Shown: positions 1 through 11,747 of the stretch, one piece after another
Layout of the letters: every line of letters starts with the position of its first letter
Position numbering within the stretch: the first letter of the stretch is position 1
Assembly (NCBI GenBank): GCA_029747015.1
Contig: JAKOGI010000178.1
Coordinates: forward strand, 154,001-218,000
Direction: 5' to 3'
DNA from: Carnegiea gigantea
Taxonomy: Eukaryota > Streptophyta > Magnoliopsida > Caryophyllales > Cactaceae
Length of the DNA stretch: 64,000 nt
Notes under the pieces: model-generated
The model's database searches: none
What the model saw: only the letters and a program-made list of their open reading frames with translations
What the model was told of the DNA's origin: nothing
Position numbers and translations under genes: made by a program

Positions 1-864
1 TACTGACTCCTTCATCTTAACATATTGGTCTTTCAGACACCAGATGAATAAAATTTCCCTTCTGGTGGTGTTGACCCTTATATTCGTCATTTAACTTACC
101 TACAGGTACCGTATAACTTTTAAATGCCTCTTTGGTAATATGTTAGATTTCGTCACCTTCAGTACTTGATACTCCCTCTCAACTTCATAACATTGCTCAT
201 TTACTTTACTATGATGACCATCATGAATAAACTGTATGTCTTGTAGATGCAGGTCATTTATATGCCTTACCTCTCTCATTACTAATCTTCGTCCTTTCAT
301 TCATTCAGCTTACATGCCAGTCCTTTATAACCAATAAAGAAATATCTTTGCAAGAGCTCATGGTGTGATTACATCTCTTTACACTTTAGATTGTCCCCCC
401 TGTCATTTAAATTTGCTGAGACTAACAGGTAGTTGAATGTGCTACTTTTTACAAGTATCCTCTATTAGTATTGCTGGAACCATATTCATTGGGCATTCAA
501 TCCAGTTTGATTAGTAGACTTTGTTATCATTATGAGGATGAACTAACTGTGTACTTGTAGAAGATGACTTGTAAAGATCTTAGGGTTAGCTTGAGGAATG
601 AGGAAAAACTAGACGTATGTTTCTATGGACTGAGGGAAGAAAAACCCTATTTTCGCCCTAATTACACTGTGCAAGCAAGTGAGTTATCGTGTTAGTAATG
701 CATTGAATATTAGTGATATGCAACCACACTCGGTATATACATATCCATAATTACACTTTGTGAATTTAAAGATGTTTCATCTGAGGACTTTCAGGACTAT
801 TTTTCCCCAAGAAAAATAAATTTTTAGATCAACCTAGTTCAAGGTGCTCAATCCATTTTCAAAG
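1..864. other. Decayed sequence, probably internal region of the gypsy element
   Basis: I see no open reading frame of coding character here. The stretch leads without a boundary into the reverse-transcriptase remnant that follows, so it is probably the eroded 5' part of that Ty3/gypsy internal region. This is inferred from position only. Confidence 0.3.
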
Positions 865-1165
865 CCCCCTATCATATGACCCCCAGTAGAGTTCAAAGAA
901 CTAAAGATTTAATAAGATGAGTTATTACTGAAGGGAGTAATTTAACCAAGTGTGTCACCGTGGGAAACCCTAGTTTTCTATATGTGAAGAATGAAGGCGA
1001 AACCTTATGGTTGTGTACAGTGTATAGAGAGTTTAACAAGATCATTATCAAAAACAAGTTCCCTACACCCTGAATAAATGATTTATGAGATTAACTGCTA
1101 ACAACAGAAGTCTTTTTAAGGAATGATTTGAGGTCCGGATATCACACCTAAACTGTGCAACCATA
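865..1165 (+). pseudogene. Ty3/gypsy reverse transcriptase remnant
   Basis: Reading the + strand in shifting frames gives the conserved RT finger region in order: a PVEFKELK-like block, PSVSPWE (family: PSVSPWGAPV), then VYREFNKIIIKNKFPTP (family: DYRELNKVTIKNKYPLP) and DLRSGYH. Stops and frameshifts separate the blocks, so it cannot make protein. The palm with the catalytic YxDD is not recognisable downstream. The order and spacing fit a chromovirus-type Ty3/gypsy pol. Together with the chromodomain remnant at 3198-3357 and the LTR starting at 3422, it marks the oldest element in this nest. Confidence 0.75.
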
Positions 1166-3197
1166 GTTTATCTTTTGCAAGGATGCCCTTTTATAGTAAT
1201 TCTTGTAATTATTTACTTGTCTCATCTATAAAACTTAATACTATCCAATATTTTTTAATCTCTCTTGCACTGCAACCCGATATTTCCTACTAGCATGATC
1301 TTCCATATCTTTGCAAACCTATTGTTAAATGTGCAATACATTTTTGTTCGACCTCATATGGTTATCAACATTCTAATACTCTCGACCTTCACCAGCTTTA
1401 TTTTATGATCATGAGTTCTAGTTCATTCCGTTAAGAGCCGATTTACACATCTACCTTATATCTCATTCATTCATAATGATAAGCTCGTATAACTTGTTCT
1501 GAATTCATAATGAAATTCAACTCTCATTGGTGTGGGTGATTGCGATTGTCATAATATCCTTACTCTCCTTATTTTGAACTTCAACTCCCACACATATATC
1601 TTGCATGCTCATAAATAAACTCTAGCTTTTCTGTTCAATCTTATTGCTGGACTTGAATTGGTTTCATAAGAGCAAAGGCACGTTTCTGATGTCACTTGTT
1701 CAATCTATTTATTTATCCATTGGTACTTTGCTCGTCCAATCTATTGATTTATCCATTGCACTTCACCGGTTCAATCTATAGATCTATTTATTGCACTTGC
1801 AATTCTCACACCTATGTCTTATATCCTCATAAGTAAACTTTAGTAATCCTTATTTAATATTATTGTCGTACTTGACTTGGCTCCATATGAGCAAAGACAT
1901 GTTCCCACTGCAGCCTATTCAATCCATTTATCTATTCCTTAGACCTTGCTTATTCAAGCTATTTATTTATCCATTATACCTTATTTATCCAATCTATTTC
2001 TCTATTCATTGTATTTTGTTTAGCCATTCCCTCTATTGCATGTATCCTATCAATGGTATCTAGAAAGTCACCCTGTTGGAACTTTGTTGCTGGCCATCTT
2101 GTTTTTGAATCATCAGCTAAAATCGAAGGTAATCAGGTCATCTATCTTCTTGGATAATTATGTATTGGATCCTTCATAGTCAATATTTATAAACCATGAT
2201 TCTTATGATATTGTGGTTCAGAATTCTGGATACACTCATGGTTATCTTTATTCTAACCACCCCGTGATAATCTCTCCTTTGTTAGCCTTTTCTAGTCTCG
2301 TTGTTCATTTCTTTTGTATGCAATGATTCGCTTAGCTAACAATCCCATTGATCTCATCCTTAATCACGGTCATTTCATCACCCATTATCAACTGGGAGTA
2401 GATCCTTGAGTAGTCTGATGAGGGGAGATCATATGATGTATTAAGAATATCAGATGATAACTTTTTGATAAAAGCATAGTCTCAAGCACTGTTTAATTAT
2501 ATTTGAGTACGCTAGAAGAAATTTTGAGTATAAGGTCAGAGCTAACCCAAGCAAGCATTAAGGGGGAAAAATTCAAGTACATGTTAAGGTAATACAAGGT
2601 CGACAACAAAGTTGTGCTGGCAAAATAAGGAAACAACCAAAGTCTCAGATGGGTTATAGAGTGTTTCAAAAGGCTTTTCTAGTCAAAGGTAGTAAAAGAC
2701 CAACCATCCAAGGACAATTAGCGACTAGTTGCATTGGGTCTTATGATTCATTGAAACGTTAGATCTTGTAACTTGTTGACTGCACCTACTTGTTAAACCC
2801 AGACATATACTTAATGTGTTTTATAACTCATAATAGTACTAGAGTACTTATCAAGGTATACAACAGTTTCCATTAGTGGATAAGATGATGAACTAGTAGT
2901 GAGCACCTCCTCACTAGTAACAAGGTTCTTTTCTTTCAAAGAGAATATCAATTTTGAACCCAAGTAATTGAGTTCATTAGAGCTAGTGTGAGAAGTATCC
3001 AGATCTGCTACTGAAACATGGGATTAAGCAGTTATATAATACGCAGACACCTTAATCCTAGAGCTTGTTAACTAGGTTTGCATACATAACTTAAACACGT
3101 GCATAACGTGTTTCTTACGTTATAAGTCAGGTAGTACATTTCAGATCCTGACTATGCTCTCTTAACTAGACCCATTGCGGTCATTGAGGGTCTCGCG
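1166..3197 (+). pseudogene. Eroded Ty3/gypsy pol interior
   Basis: This stretch lies between the RT and chromodomain remnants of the same element and should hold RT palm, RNase H and integrase. I could not recognise catalytic motifs; the sequence is AT-rich and full of stops. A diverged duplication of about 100 bp lies at about 1596-1695 and 1815-1915, and short motifs built on TTCAATCTATTTATTTATCC recur between about 1700 and 2020. Confidence 0.45.
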
Positions 3198-3357
3198 TTT
3201 GAAGAGCACCCAGTTCAGATATTAGATCACAGGAATAAGTAGCTACGCATCAAGCAGACACCTTTAATCAAAATACATTGGCAAATCATACCTCCTTAGA
3301 ATCCAGTTAGGGAAACCGAGGATGAGATGCAAGCCAAGTACGCACATCTATTTAAGA
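3198..3357 (+). pseudogene. Ty3/gypsy integrase C-terminal chromodomain remnant
   Basis: The + strand translates with stops to blocks reading PVQILDHRNK, LRIKQTPLIKIHW and ETEDEMQAKYAHLF. They align in order with the chromodomain end of plant chromoviral integrases (PVEILDRK, LRNKEIPLVKVLW, ETEEDMRERYPHLF). An in-frame TAG follows the first block. It lies about 60 bp before a purine-rich tract and the LTR start, the usual distance for Tekay/CRM/Reina-type elements. Confidence 0.8.
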
Positions 3358-3408
3358 TAAACTTGCTTGTTTTGGCAAAGTTCATAAGTTTCGAAAATGA
3401 AACTCTTT

Positions 3409-3421
3409 AAGAGGGGAATGC
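3409..3421 (+). other. Polypurine tract of the gypsy element
   Basis: AAGAGGGGAATGC directly precedes a TGTAATAG LTR start. The position after a chromodomain remnant is what is expected for the plus-strand primer. Confidence 0.55.
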
Positions 3422-4125
3422 TGTAATAGTTCGATCCTAAATCATGTTTATTTATTTAATTAAGCTATGTTATTAATTTTTCACATTGATTTATCTCATT
3501 TAATCACCCCGGTTCGGTGAATTTATTTTGGGCCCCACTTTGTAATTCATGTTCATTTACGTGACAATTTCGGGTGGATCGATATTAGTCCCCGGTGAAT
3601 ATGATAAGGTGTTAGATTATTTTTATAATGTCACAAAAATTAAATTTTTAAGCATGCAAAAATATTTGAGCCCAAATTCATTGAGATTGGCCCAATTTAT
3701 TTGGGCCTGAATTGCAGCCCGATTCATTTTAGGCTTAAATTGAGGCCCGAAATTTTTTGTGTAATTAAATTAAGTTAATCACCATCATTTGTACCTAATT
3801 TTAATTAACAAAAAGATATTTTTGGAGGCATAAATATCAGCCAAATTTTCAAGATAAGGCAAAAATTTTAAGAAGCAAAATTCAAGCTTCCTTTTCTTCT
3901 TCCCCTCCTCTTCTCTTTTTCCCCATAGTTGGCCCTCCACTGTTTTGGCCTGCCATGAGCTGCTACCGCCAGCCAGCACCACTGCTGGCCACCAGCGCTA
4001 CCAGCCAGCACCACTAGCCACCGTATAGCACCGGCTGCCACCCTTCCCTCAACTTCTATAAACACCAAACATCACCTCCATATCTCAAAATCCAAGCTTA
4101 AAGTGAGTTAATCTCTAACCCTTAT
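3422..4125 (+). repeat. 3' LTR of gypsy element, first part
   Basis: This begins TGTAATAG next to the polypurine tract. It is interrupted at 4126 by the copia element, with CTTAT (4121-4125) as the 5-bp duplication, and resumes at 16795. The total LTR would be about 2.9 kb, typical of Tekay/Del-type chromoviruses. It contains no gene; small ORFs on the - strand at 3785-4068 have no coding character. Confidence 0.65.
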
Positions 4126-5734
4126 TGTTGAGTTCGTGAGTATACAACCACAAGAGGGGGGGTGAATTGTGGTGTCTGATTTTAGCGTTGTAAATAACAA
4201 ACACCCTAGTAGAGGTTGTTCTCAAATGACAAACACCCTGATAGCTTGTTTGCACGGGGTGTTCTCAATTATTGCAGATGCGAAAATCACCAAGATAAAT
4301 GCGGAAAATAAAGCACACACAATTTTTACGTGGAAAACACCTCTAGCCCAACTGAGGTGTGAAAAACCACGACCTACCTCGTGTAGGATTTAACCACTTT
4401 CACTAACGGGCTTCACACGTTACAAATGTAACACACCTTGTTACAACTTGCAACCACGTAACCTTCTTCCCAAAGACAGGTTACACCACGTCCAACCTTC
4501 GCAAGATTAGACACGTCCAAGTCCACACGACTAGGACACACTCACTCACTTTTCTGATTCAAGATCAGGGTTACAAACATCTTACAGGGGGTGCTTCTTA
4601 CTAAGCAGATGTAAGGTACAATGAAGATCCTATTATGCCAATGGTTTGAAAACTCAAAATCAAACACAGCTTGTCACGGTTTGCTTTTCAGAATGAAGCT
4701 CAAGAATCTTTGAGTGTAGACCGTGTTTTCTGATTTTTCCTGAATTTTTCAAAAAGCTGTGTTTAAGCAAATTCAACCTGAGTTTTCTATCTGCTCTTTT
4801 CTCGTGTGTTGTGTGTCTACTGGGAGAGAAAAAGCTGAGGTTTTTAAACACAAAAACCAACGGTCATAAGCCACAGAATCAGCTAAGTATAGAAAACGAT
4901 TTTCAATCAGGAAATGTTCTCCTACGGCTAGTGATAAAATTTTGCCAAAATATAAGGGATTTGATATCTTAAAAGATAACCCTTATCTTCCCATAACCGT
5001 GAGGTGGATTCAAAAAAGCAACCAGAAATTTTCAGCTTTTGAAACTTTACCATATCCGAAAATATGGTCAAAGGAAATCTTTAAGTTTTGGCAAATCTCC
5101 CAAAACTTATTTTCGAAAATCTCCCATAATATTTTCAAGAAATATCCTTTCCAGAGAAATAGCAGTTTTGAAATTCAAGGAAAGTAATCTGGAGATCTTA
5201 GCCAACTGAAATAAATTTTCAAAGATAACCGGGTGTGGCTACTGCAGTTCAGATACACCCTAGGCACCCTGTTCGCAGGGTTGTTCGCAACTGGTGTTCT
5301 GAAGCACTTAGCGCAAATACCGATTCAAGAGGTGTTTAAAATGATGTTTTCAATATTGGCATATTAACAAGAGTCTAAATAAATAAAACCTATATACCCA
5401 AGACTTCTTGTTTTGAATGTCATCTTGTCCAAGATTTATGGTGCTGCTGTGAACACCAAGGCCACCTTGTTTGCTGGGGTTGTTCTTTCCATTGCTAGAG
5501 TTCAGGAACATGCCTTACAATCAACTGTCGAGATGGTGTTCTTGACTTAATATAGAATCACCAAGTAAAACCTGTTTTGAAGACTTGTTCTCACATGTAG
5601 CAAACCAGTTAATATAATAAAGAACACAAACCACCAGTTAGGCCTGTTTGGAGATCGTGTTTGGAGCAACATTACTAGGACAAATTTTTACACTTGGATT
5701 TGTTATCATCAAAACTAAATATAATAACTCAACA
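4126..5734 (-). repeat. 3' LTR of the Sirevirus-like element
   Basis: Ends TGTTGAGTT/AACTCAACA form inverted termini. It is about 99% identical to 15183-16789; most differences are transitions. The ORFs at 4169-4393 and 4942-5187 recur in the other LTR and are not genes. Confidence 0.95.
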
Positions 5735-5749
5735 AATTCCCCCTTTTTG
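5735..5749 (-). other. Polypurine tract of the Sirevirus-like element
   Basis: The - strand reads CAAAAAGGGGGAATT immediately before the 3' LTR, the standard copia plus-strand primer. Confidence 0.9.
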
Positions 5750-6037
5750 ATGATGACAAACCAAGTGACCATATTGATAAAAAAAAAATGAATGCTGATA
5801 GGGATCCACGTAAGTCAAGGTCCACTTAAGTCAATGCTAGGTTCATTCGTCAATAGGAGGGTTACACTCTTCTTCCCCCTTTTGGCATCATTAAAAAGCA
5901 TAAACAACATTATGAATGCCAGAAAAGAAGTATGTAGCAGAAGGGGCAAGAAGCATTAATAATGAGATATTGCATTAAAAAATACAATGCCAAAAACGAA
6001 ATTAAGAAAGGAGGAGACTAGAGAGCAGCCTATACAA

Positions 6038-7897
6038 TCAGGGAGCAGGGGGTGGTTTCGTTTGCAGAGGAGGAATGCTGGGGGCAAGAGTGGAGAGAAG
6101 TGCAAGGAGATCTTCATGGCGTTTGGCCGAGAGAGCTCGTTCCTCAGCAAGAGCAGCCTTGACAGCTGAGAGCTCATCCTTGAGGCGAGCATTGTCCTCA
6201 AGAACAGCCTCAACCTTGACGGAAGGTTGCCCAGAAACAGGTGGTCGAGGTGGTCGACGTCCCTGTTTAGAAATTGACCCTTTGCCAACCTCATAGCCAC
6301 ACCCTAGGAGAGTGTCAATCCCAATCTCATCAATGATTTGGGCCGCCACTCTTCGTATGAGCACTATCCCAAAGTGCTCGAGCACCCTTGTCAACAGAAA
6401 CCCATAGCCAAGATCATGTGCCCGGGTGGTGTTCGCAATTCGCTCTATGTGGCGAATCATGATTGCAGGGAGGTTTACTGGTTCCTCCCGATCCAGTAGG
6501 TCCACCAGACATTGATCGAAGGCATCTGCTGAGTTTCGCCCTTGACCTCATGGTATTATGTTCTTGATAGTGAACATAAACAGTAGTTGGTGCAGGGAGG
6601 TCATTTCACCCTTCTTAACCGAAAGGGGTGTTCTCAGGCCCTGTTTTTGACTAAGGCGTTTGGACACCTCTAAGAGCCTGGCTGTTTCCAGGGCAGTTTT
6701 GTCTTCCCTCACATACACAGCAAATCCACGAGAGGGGATGCCCAGAATATCACTTAGGGTGGCTTCATCAAAGGAGAAATGACACTCATTGACAGCACTT
6801 GTCACTACCCCATTTGTGACAGAGCAGTTGGCATAGAATTCAGCCAACTCGGGCACAGAACACCCTTGCTGGGTGTTTGCAAACAACTCAAGCCAGCCTT
6901 GGGCTCGAAGCTTGGTCAAGAACACCCCCAGACCCTGTTCCTCGAAAAAGCTTGCATTCACTACCTTCCCCCTGACGACATTGCGCTTCAGCAACTGCGC
7001 ATGTTTGTCAGACATAGGAGAGGGAGTGAACTGCTTTGGGCGTTTAAGAACAGGAACAGAGGTGGTAGTTTCTGGTAGGGGGGCTGTTCTGGGCTTTCGC
7101 TTGAGGGGTGTTTTGGCAGGAGAGGGCTTCACAGCAGGTTTATTGGTTGGTTTTGGAGGAGATTGTTCTTCAGAGGACTCGGAAAACACCGGTGTCCCCT
7201 GTTTGAAGGTGGTGTTCTCAGAGTCAGAACTCGAGAACCCTTCAGAAGAAGAAGAAATCTCCTCGATGATAGGAGCAGAGGGTTTGGAGAGACGATGAGA
7301 GGATTGAAACGCTAGCCTTGCAGATTTTCGAGAGGGCATAGAGGATTGAGAAGTTTGAGAGGGTTGAGACCTTGGTTGTGGCCTTGTTCTTGGCGTTCTG
7401 CTACGCCTAGCCACGATTTTCACCCTCTTCCTTTTCTCTCCAGTTTGAAAGACTGGAGGGGAGATTTCAGCCTCAGGGAGAGAATTCTTCTCTAGACTCT
7501 CCTCTGACGACTCATTCGACTTCCCTTGGAAGTCGACATGCAGATCCTCCACAAACACACCTTCGACAGAGGCAGCCCCTGTTTCTGTCGCGGTGTCAGA
7601 GAACAACCCAGAAGAACAGGGCTCAAAATTAAACCCTTCAGTGGTTTCCAATAATTGTTCTTGAGACCCCGACTTTGTTCCCTCTGACTCAACTGAAGTG
7701 GGACAAGCAATTGCCCCTACGAGGAACACCAATTCCCTTCGACATTCAAAGGGAATATCATCCATCCCCATTCCCACTGATTTTAGGGACAAGCTTTTCA
7801 AGAATTTGAAAGGCTTGTACGAGATTGGGCGAGAAGGAGCAGGGATTAAGGAAGCAAGAACGAGGGCTTTTGAGTGAGAGGTGTTGTTAGAAGCCAT
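6038..7897 (-). pseudogene. Env-like (Sirevirus third) ORF, split by one stop
   Basis: The reading frame from the ATG at 7897 runs 449 codons to a TGA at 6548-6550, then continues in the same frame to 6038, about 620 codons in all. The N-terminal half is Ser/Pro/Thr-rich with a basic, nuclear-localisation-like patch (KRKRVKIVARRSRTPRTR). The middle holds a globular segment of the type annotated as a putative plant transposon protein domain in Sireviruses (EFYANC, SDILGIPSRGF). The last 100 residues include a predicted coiled coil (EDNARLKDELSAVKAALAEE). I see no convincing signal peptide or membrane anchor, so the label env-like rests on position, not proven fusion function. Only one stop breaks it, in keeping with the young age of the element. 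Confidence 0.8.
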
Positions 7898-8344
7898 TGT
7901 TTGCTAGAGGAGAGAGATTAGGGTTTAGAGGGTTTTGCTAGGGTTTGAAAGCAAGAACAGAGGGGGGAGAGAGAGAGAGGGAGAGAGCAAGACGGGGAAA
8001 ACAGACACACGCAAAGGGGGTTTTTAAACTCCCTACCCGTTATGAAGTGCCACCTAGGAAACACCTAGAATTTAAGCAGGCAGCATACATTAATGACAAT
8101 CAAGGCATACCTGTTCGAGCCATCTGTTCTTGAACATGCTTCTCTCATTCCAAGGTCTGTCATGAATACTCTTTCTCCATCTCCCAAGGCAGCAGTCTTC
8201 ATAAATAATCATAATAGCACACAAGACTACACATATTTGTTAAGCATAGACCACTGTTTTGATAGCAATAATTGCAAATAAGTGGATAGAACAGGTATTA
8301 TAGGGTGTTTTGTCAGCTTGATCTAACTCTGAGAACAGGTGTTC

Positions 8345-10018
8345 TCAGGGTGTTTTCACCAACCCCAATTCCAGTCTGTTTCTCTCAAATTGGTCTCTAG
8401 CTAGTGCCTTAGTGAATATATCAGCAATTTGATTTTCCGTTGAGCAAAAATTCATAGAGATTAAACCCTTTTCAACATTATCTCTCAAGAAATGATGTCG
8501 AATGTCAATATGCTTTGTTCTTTTATGTTGACATGGATTTTTGGAAATATTAATTACACTTGTGTTATCACAAAAAATAGGAATGCATCCAATGTCAACA
8601 CAAAAGTCCTTAAGCTGTTGCCTTATCCACAACAGTTGAGCACAACATGAAGCTGCTGCAACATATTCAGCTTCTGCTGCGGACATGGCAACTGAATGTT
8701 GCTTCTTGGTAGCCCAAGATACCAAACAAGGTCCAAGAAAGTGAGCCATACCTGAGGTACTCTTTCTATCAACTAGGAATCCAGCATAGTCAGCGTCAGC
8801 ATATCCAACAAGATCAAAATTGCAACCTTTAGGATACCATAAAGCTAAATTGGGTGTATGTTTCAAATACCTTAGTATCCGTTTAACAGCCTTAAGATGA
8901 GTTTCCTTAGGGTTAGACTGAAAACGGGCACATAAACCAACACTAAAAACAATATCAGGTCTACTAGCGGTTAGGTATAAGAGTGACCCAATCATACCCC
9001 TATAGAGTTTCTCCTCAACTGAGGGACTCCCATCATCCATAACCAACTTGGTTGAAGGAGAAATAGGAGTGTCTATGGGTTTGGCTGACTCCATCCCAAA
9101 ACGCTTAAGTAACTCCTTGATATACTTTTGCTGATGGATCATGGTGCCGTTTGGAGTTTGCTTGATTTGTAAGCCTAAGAAAAAATTAAGCTCACCCATC
9201 ATGCTCATCTCAAACTCACTCCTCATCATATTTGAAAATTCATTGCATAAATCATGATGAGTTGCACCAAATATAATATCATCAACATATATTTGGACAA
9301 TCAAAAAAATGTTCCCCCTTAGATTTTAGAAACAAGGTATTGTCTACCTTGCCTCTTCTAAAATCATTTTCAAGTAAAAAACTTGACAACCGTTCATACC
9401 AAGCTCTTGGAGCTTGTTTTAAACCATAAAGTGCCTTGTCAAGTTTAAAAACATGATTTGGAAAATCACCATTTTCAAAACCAGGGGGTTGTTTGACATA
9501 CACCTCTTCTTTAAGGTATCCTATTTAGGAATGCACTTTTAACATCCATTTGATATAGCTTGATTTCCATATGAGCTGCAAAGGCTATTAGATTCGAATA
9601 GCCTCAATTCTAGCAACTGGTGCAAAGGTTTCTTCATAATCGATCCCTTCTTCTTGATTGTATCCTTGTACAACCAGCCGTGCCTTGTTCTTAGTGACTG
9701 TTCCTGACTCATCCAGTTTGTTTCGGAACACCCACTTGGTTCTAATGATTGTTCTCTCTGTAGGTTTAGGTACAAGGTGCCATACTTTGTTTCTCTCAAA
9801 TTGATGAAGCTCTTCTTGCATAGCCGTGATCCAATCTGAATCTGCAAGAGCTTCATTCACACTTTTTTGCTCAATGTTAGAAAGAAAAGCATAGAAAGCA
9901 CAAAAATTCTTTAGCTTAGATCTAGTTTGCACTCCAGTATTAATATCTGACAAGATTTGATCAAGAAGGTGCGAACTATGGTGCTTCCATGGCCGTGGGG
10001 TAAGAGGATACACAGACC
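8345..10018 (-). pseudogene. Copia RT-RNase H with frameshifts
   Basis: The upstream block from about 10018 to 9588 carries the RT start ([30 protein letters not shown]). After compensating single-base shifts near 9588-9592 and 9521-9525, the frame resumes at 9503 ([21 protein letters not shown]). It shifts again in a homopolymer at 9303-9309 before YVDD, the catalytic site, at the start of the final segment (9304-8345). RNase H motifs follow: DADYAGFLVDRKSTSG, AAEAEYVAAASC, CDNTSVINIS and KHIDIRHHFLRD. The last ORF ends normally at 8345. RT activity cannot come from this copy, but the domain is otherwise well preserved. Confidence 0.93.
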
Positions 10019-10023
10019 CATGC

Positions 10024-11747
10024 TGATGGAAATCCCTCCATCCCTTTTGTTAAAAAAGAATCAAATCAAATTAGGTAATCTTATTATGCTGGTTTAAGGA
10101 TGAATAAACCATCCAAGTTTTGATTAAACATTGAAACTGCAGGGCAAGGGTTAAATCCAGCAGCTAACCCGTTTTTGTGTGCTTAATTTCTCAAACATAC
10201 TAAGGGTTTATGTCTAATATTTTTGATGGATTTGAAGATCAAGATGTTAGCTTTCCAACAAATCAAGTTTCATCCAATTTGGACTTCATTTGGTCGTTCA
10301 AATCAGCAATTAAACCCAAGGTGTCAAAACTGCCCAGCAGGGCCAGGATGAACCCGGTTTTGTTCTTTTTATTTCTTATGATGTAGTTTAGCTTAAATCT
10401 TGTATTTTTACATATTTTTGGTCCCCAAGATCTTAGCTTTCATGTCCAATTGGAATTACCAGATTTGGAGTTCAATTGGTTAGTGAATTAAGCTAATTAG
10501 TAAACCTGTGCTGTTTTGGAGTCTAATCTGCACGGTTTGGGGAATCAGGCTCATTAAAGGGGTAAATGACGTCCAATTGCTATGATTCAAAAAGGAGGGT
10601 AAACTAGACATCTTGAGGTTTCCAACCATGTAAGAAACGTAGCAATTAGTCATCATTTGAGGTGTCAAACATGCATTGCAAGTGGAGGCAGAAACCGGCT
10701 GCTTGACACCCGGTTGCTTAGCCTGGTGGTTTTCCTCCTTCAAGGGGTTTGCTTAAGGTGGAAGGCTGCCAAGCAGGTCATTTTGAGCTGCTTGATTAAG
10801 CACCACTCAGCTACTTGAGAGAGAGACACGTGGAGCTAGTGAAACGCCACCATTTTGCAAGCTCTCATTCGACCACTCAAGCATGACATGGCACACATGC
10901 AATTTTCAGTCCTTTTAAGGTGGCAGCCATGCTCTCTTACCTTCCTTGAAGGGAAATTGAGTCAACAAGGTTTCTTAATACTTAGGAAAGAGTTTAAGAA
11001 GGAAATCTTGTGTTTTGTAGCTTAAACTTTCAGCTTATGTATGTTTTAGCTTAAACCGTGTATTACTAAGTATAGGATTAGTTTAACGACTTTCCTTGCC
11101 TAGAAGGAAAGCTCTTTTCATGTAATCACAAGGCTATATAAGTGGCTTGGCTGCTCTTTTGTAAAAACAACAAGCTTGAGTATTGAAATTAAGAAAAGAC
11201 TTTGTGTCGTGTGTTCCTCTCAAACACTTAACTTGCTTATCCTTAATTAGGCCGATTAAGGTGGTGTCTAAGTGAGTCTTAATCATTGATTAGGTGGTGT
11301 ATCTTATCCTAATCAAAGGTTAAGGGCCCTAAGCTAAGTGATTAGTGGTGTATCTTATCTAATCACAAGGCTTAGAACTATCCAAATTCCATTGAATTCA
11401 CTTAAAGTTCATGAAGTTAGCTTTGGGTTCCTTAAACCAAAGCTCTCCTTTTTCATGTTCTAATCAGTGAACTTCATTCCTCTCTTTTTTTTTTTTCTTT
11501 TCATATTCATTTCAAGCTTAATCAAGGCCAAGCATTCTTGCTTTGATTCAGTTTTGAGCCCAAACACAAAAACCATCTCAAAACCGTGAAAATCACAAAC
11601 TAGGCGTGCTAGGCAGAACTTTGGCACGGTCACCCCGTGCCTTTAAGCACGACCGTGCCTCCCTTGGTTCGTGAGTTTTCCACTTGTTTTGGTTGTGTTC
11701 TTGTTGTAAGTTGGCTTGGGTTGTTCCTACCCTTGAGACTTACATCA
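10024..11747 (+). mobile_element. Solo LTR inserted in the Sirevirus pol
   Basis: This 1,724-bp insert begins TGATGG and ends TTACATCA (inverted ends TGATG/CATCA) and is flanked by CATGC at 10019-10023 and 11748-11752. Removing it with one CATGC rejoins the pol frame exactly (VEH then GSVYPL on the - strand), which confirms the borders. No primer site, polypurine tract or coding domain is inside, so it is a solo LTR left by LTR-LTR recombination. A TATATAAG box at about 11136-11143 on the + strand, with a downstream pyrimidine-rich U5-like tract, suggests + orientation. The family is not certain; the length is in the range of Tat/Ogre/Athila-type gypsy LTRs. Confidence 0.88.

Noticed and set aside
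4169..4393. 74-codon ORF, repeated at 15225-15449
   Set aside because: It lies inside both LTR copies of the copia element, opposite to its coding direction, with no domain; it is present only because the LTR is duplicated.
6075..7298. + strand ORFs opposite the env-like gene (6075-6296, 6779-7298)
   Set aside because: They are antisense shadows of a GC-rich coding region on the - strand.
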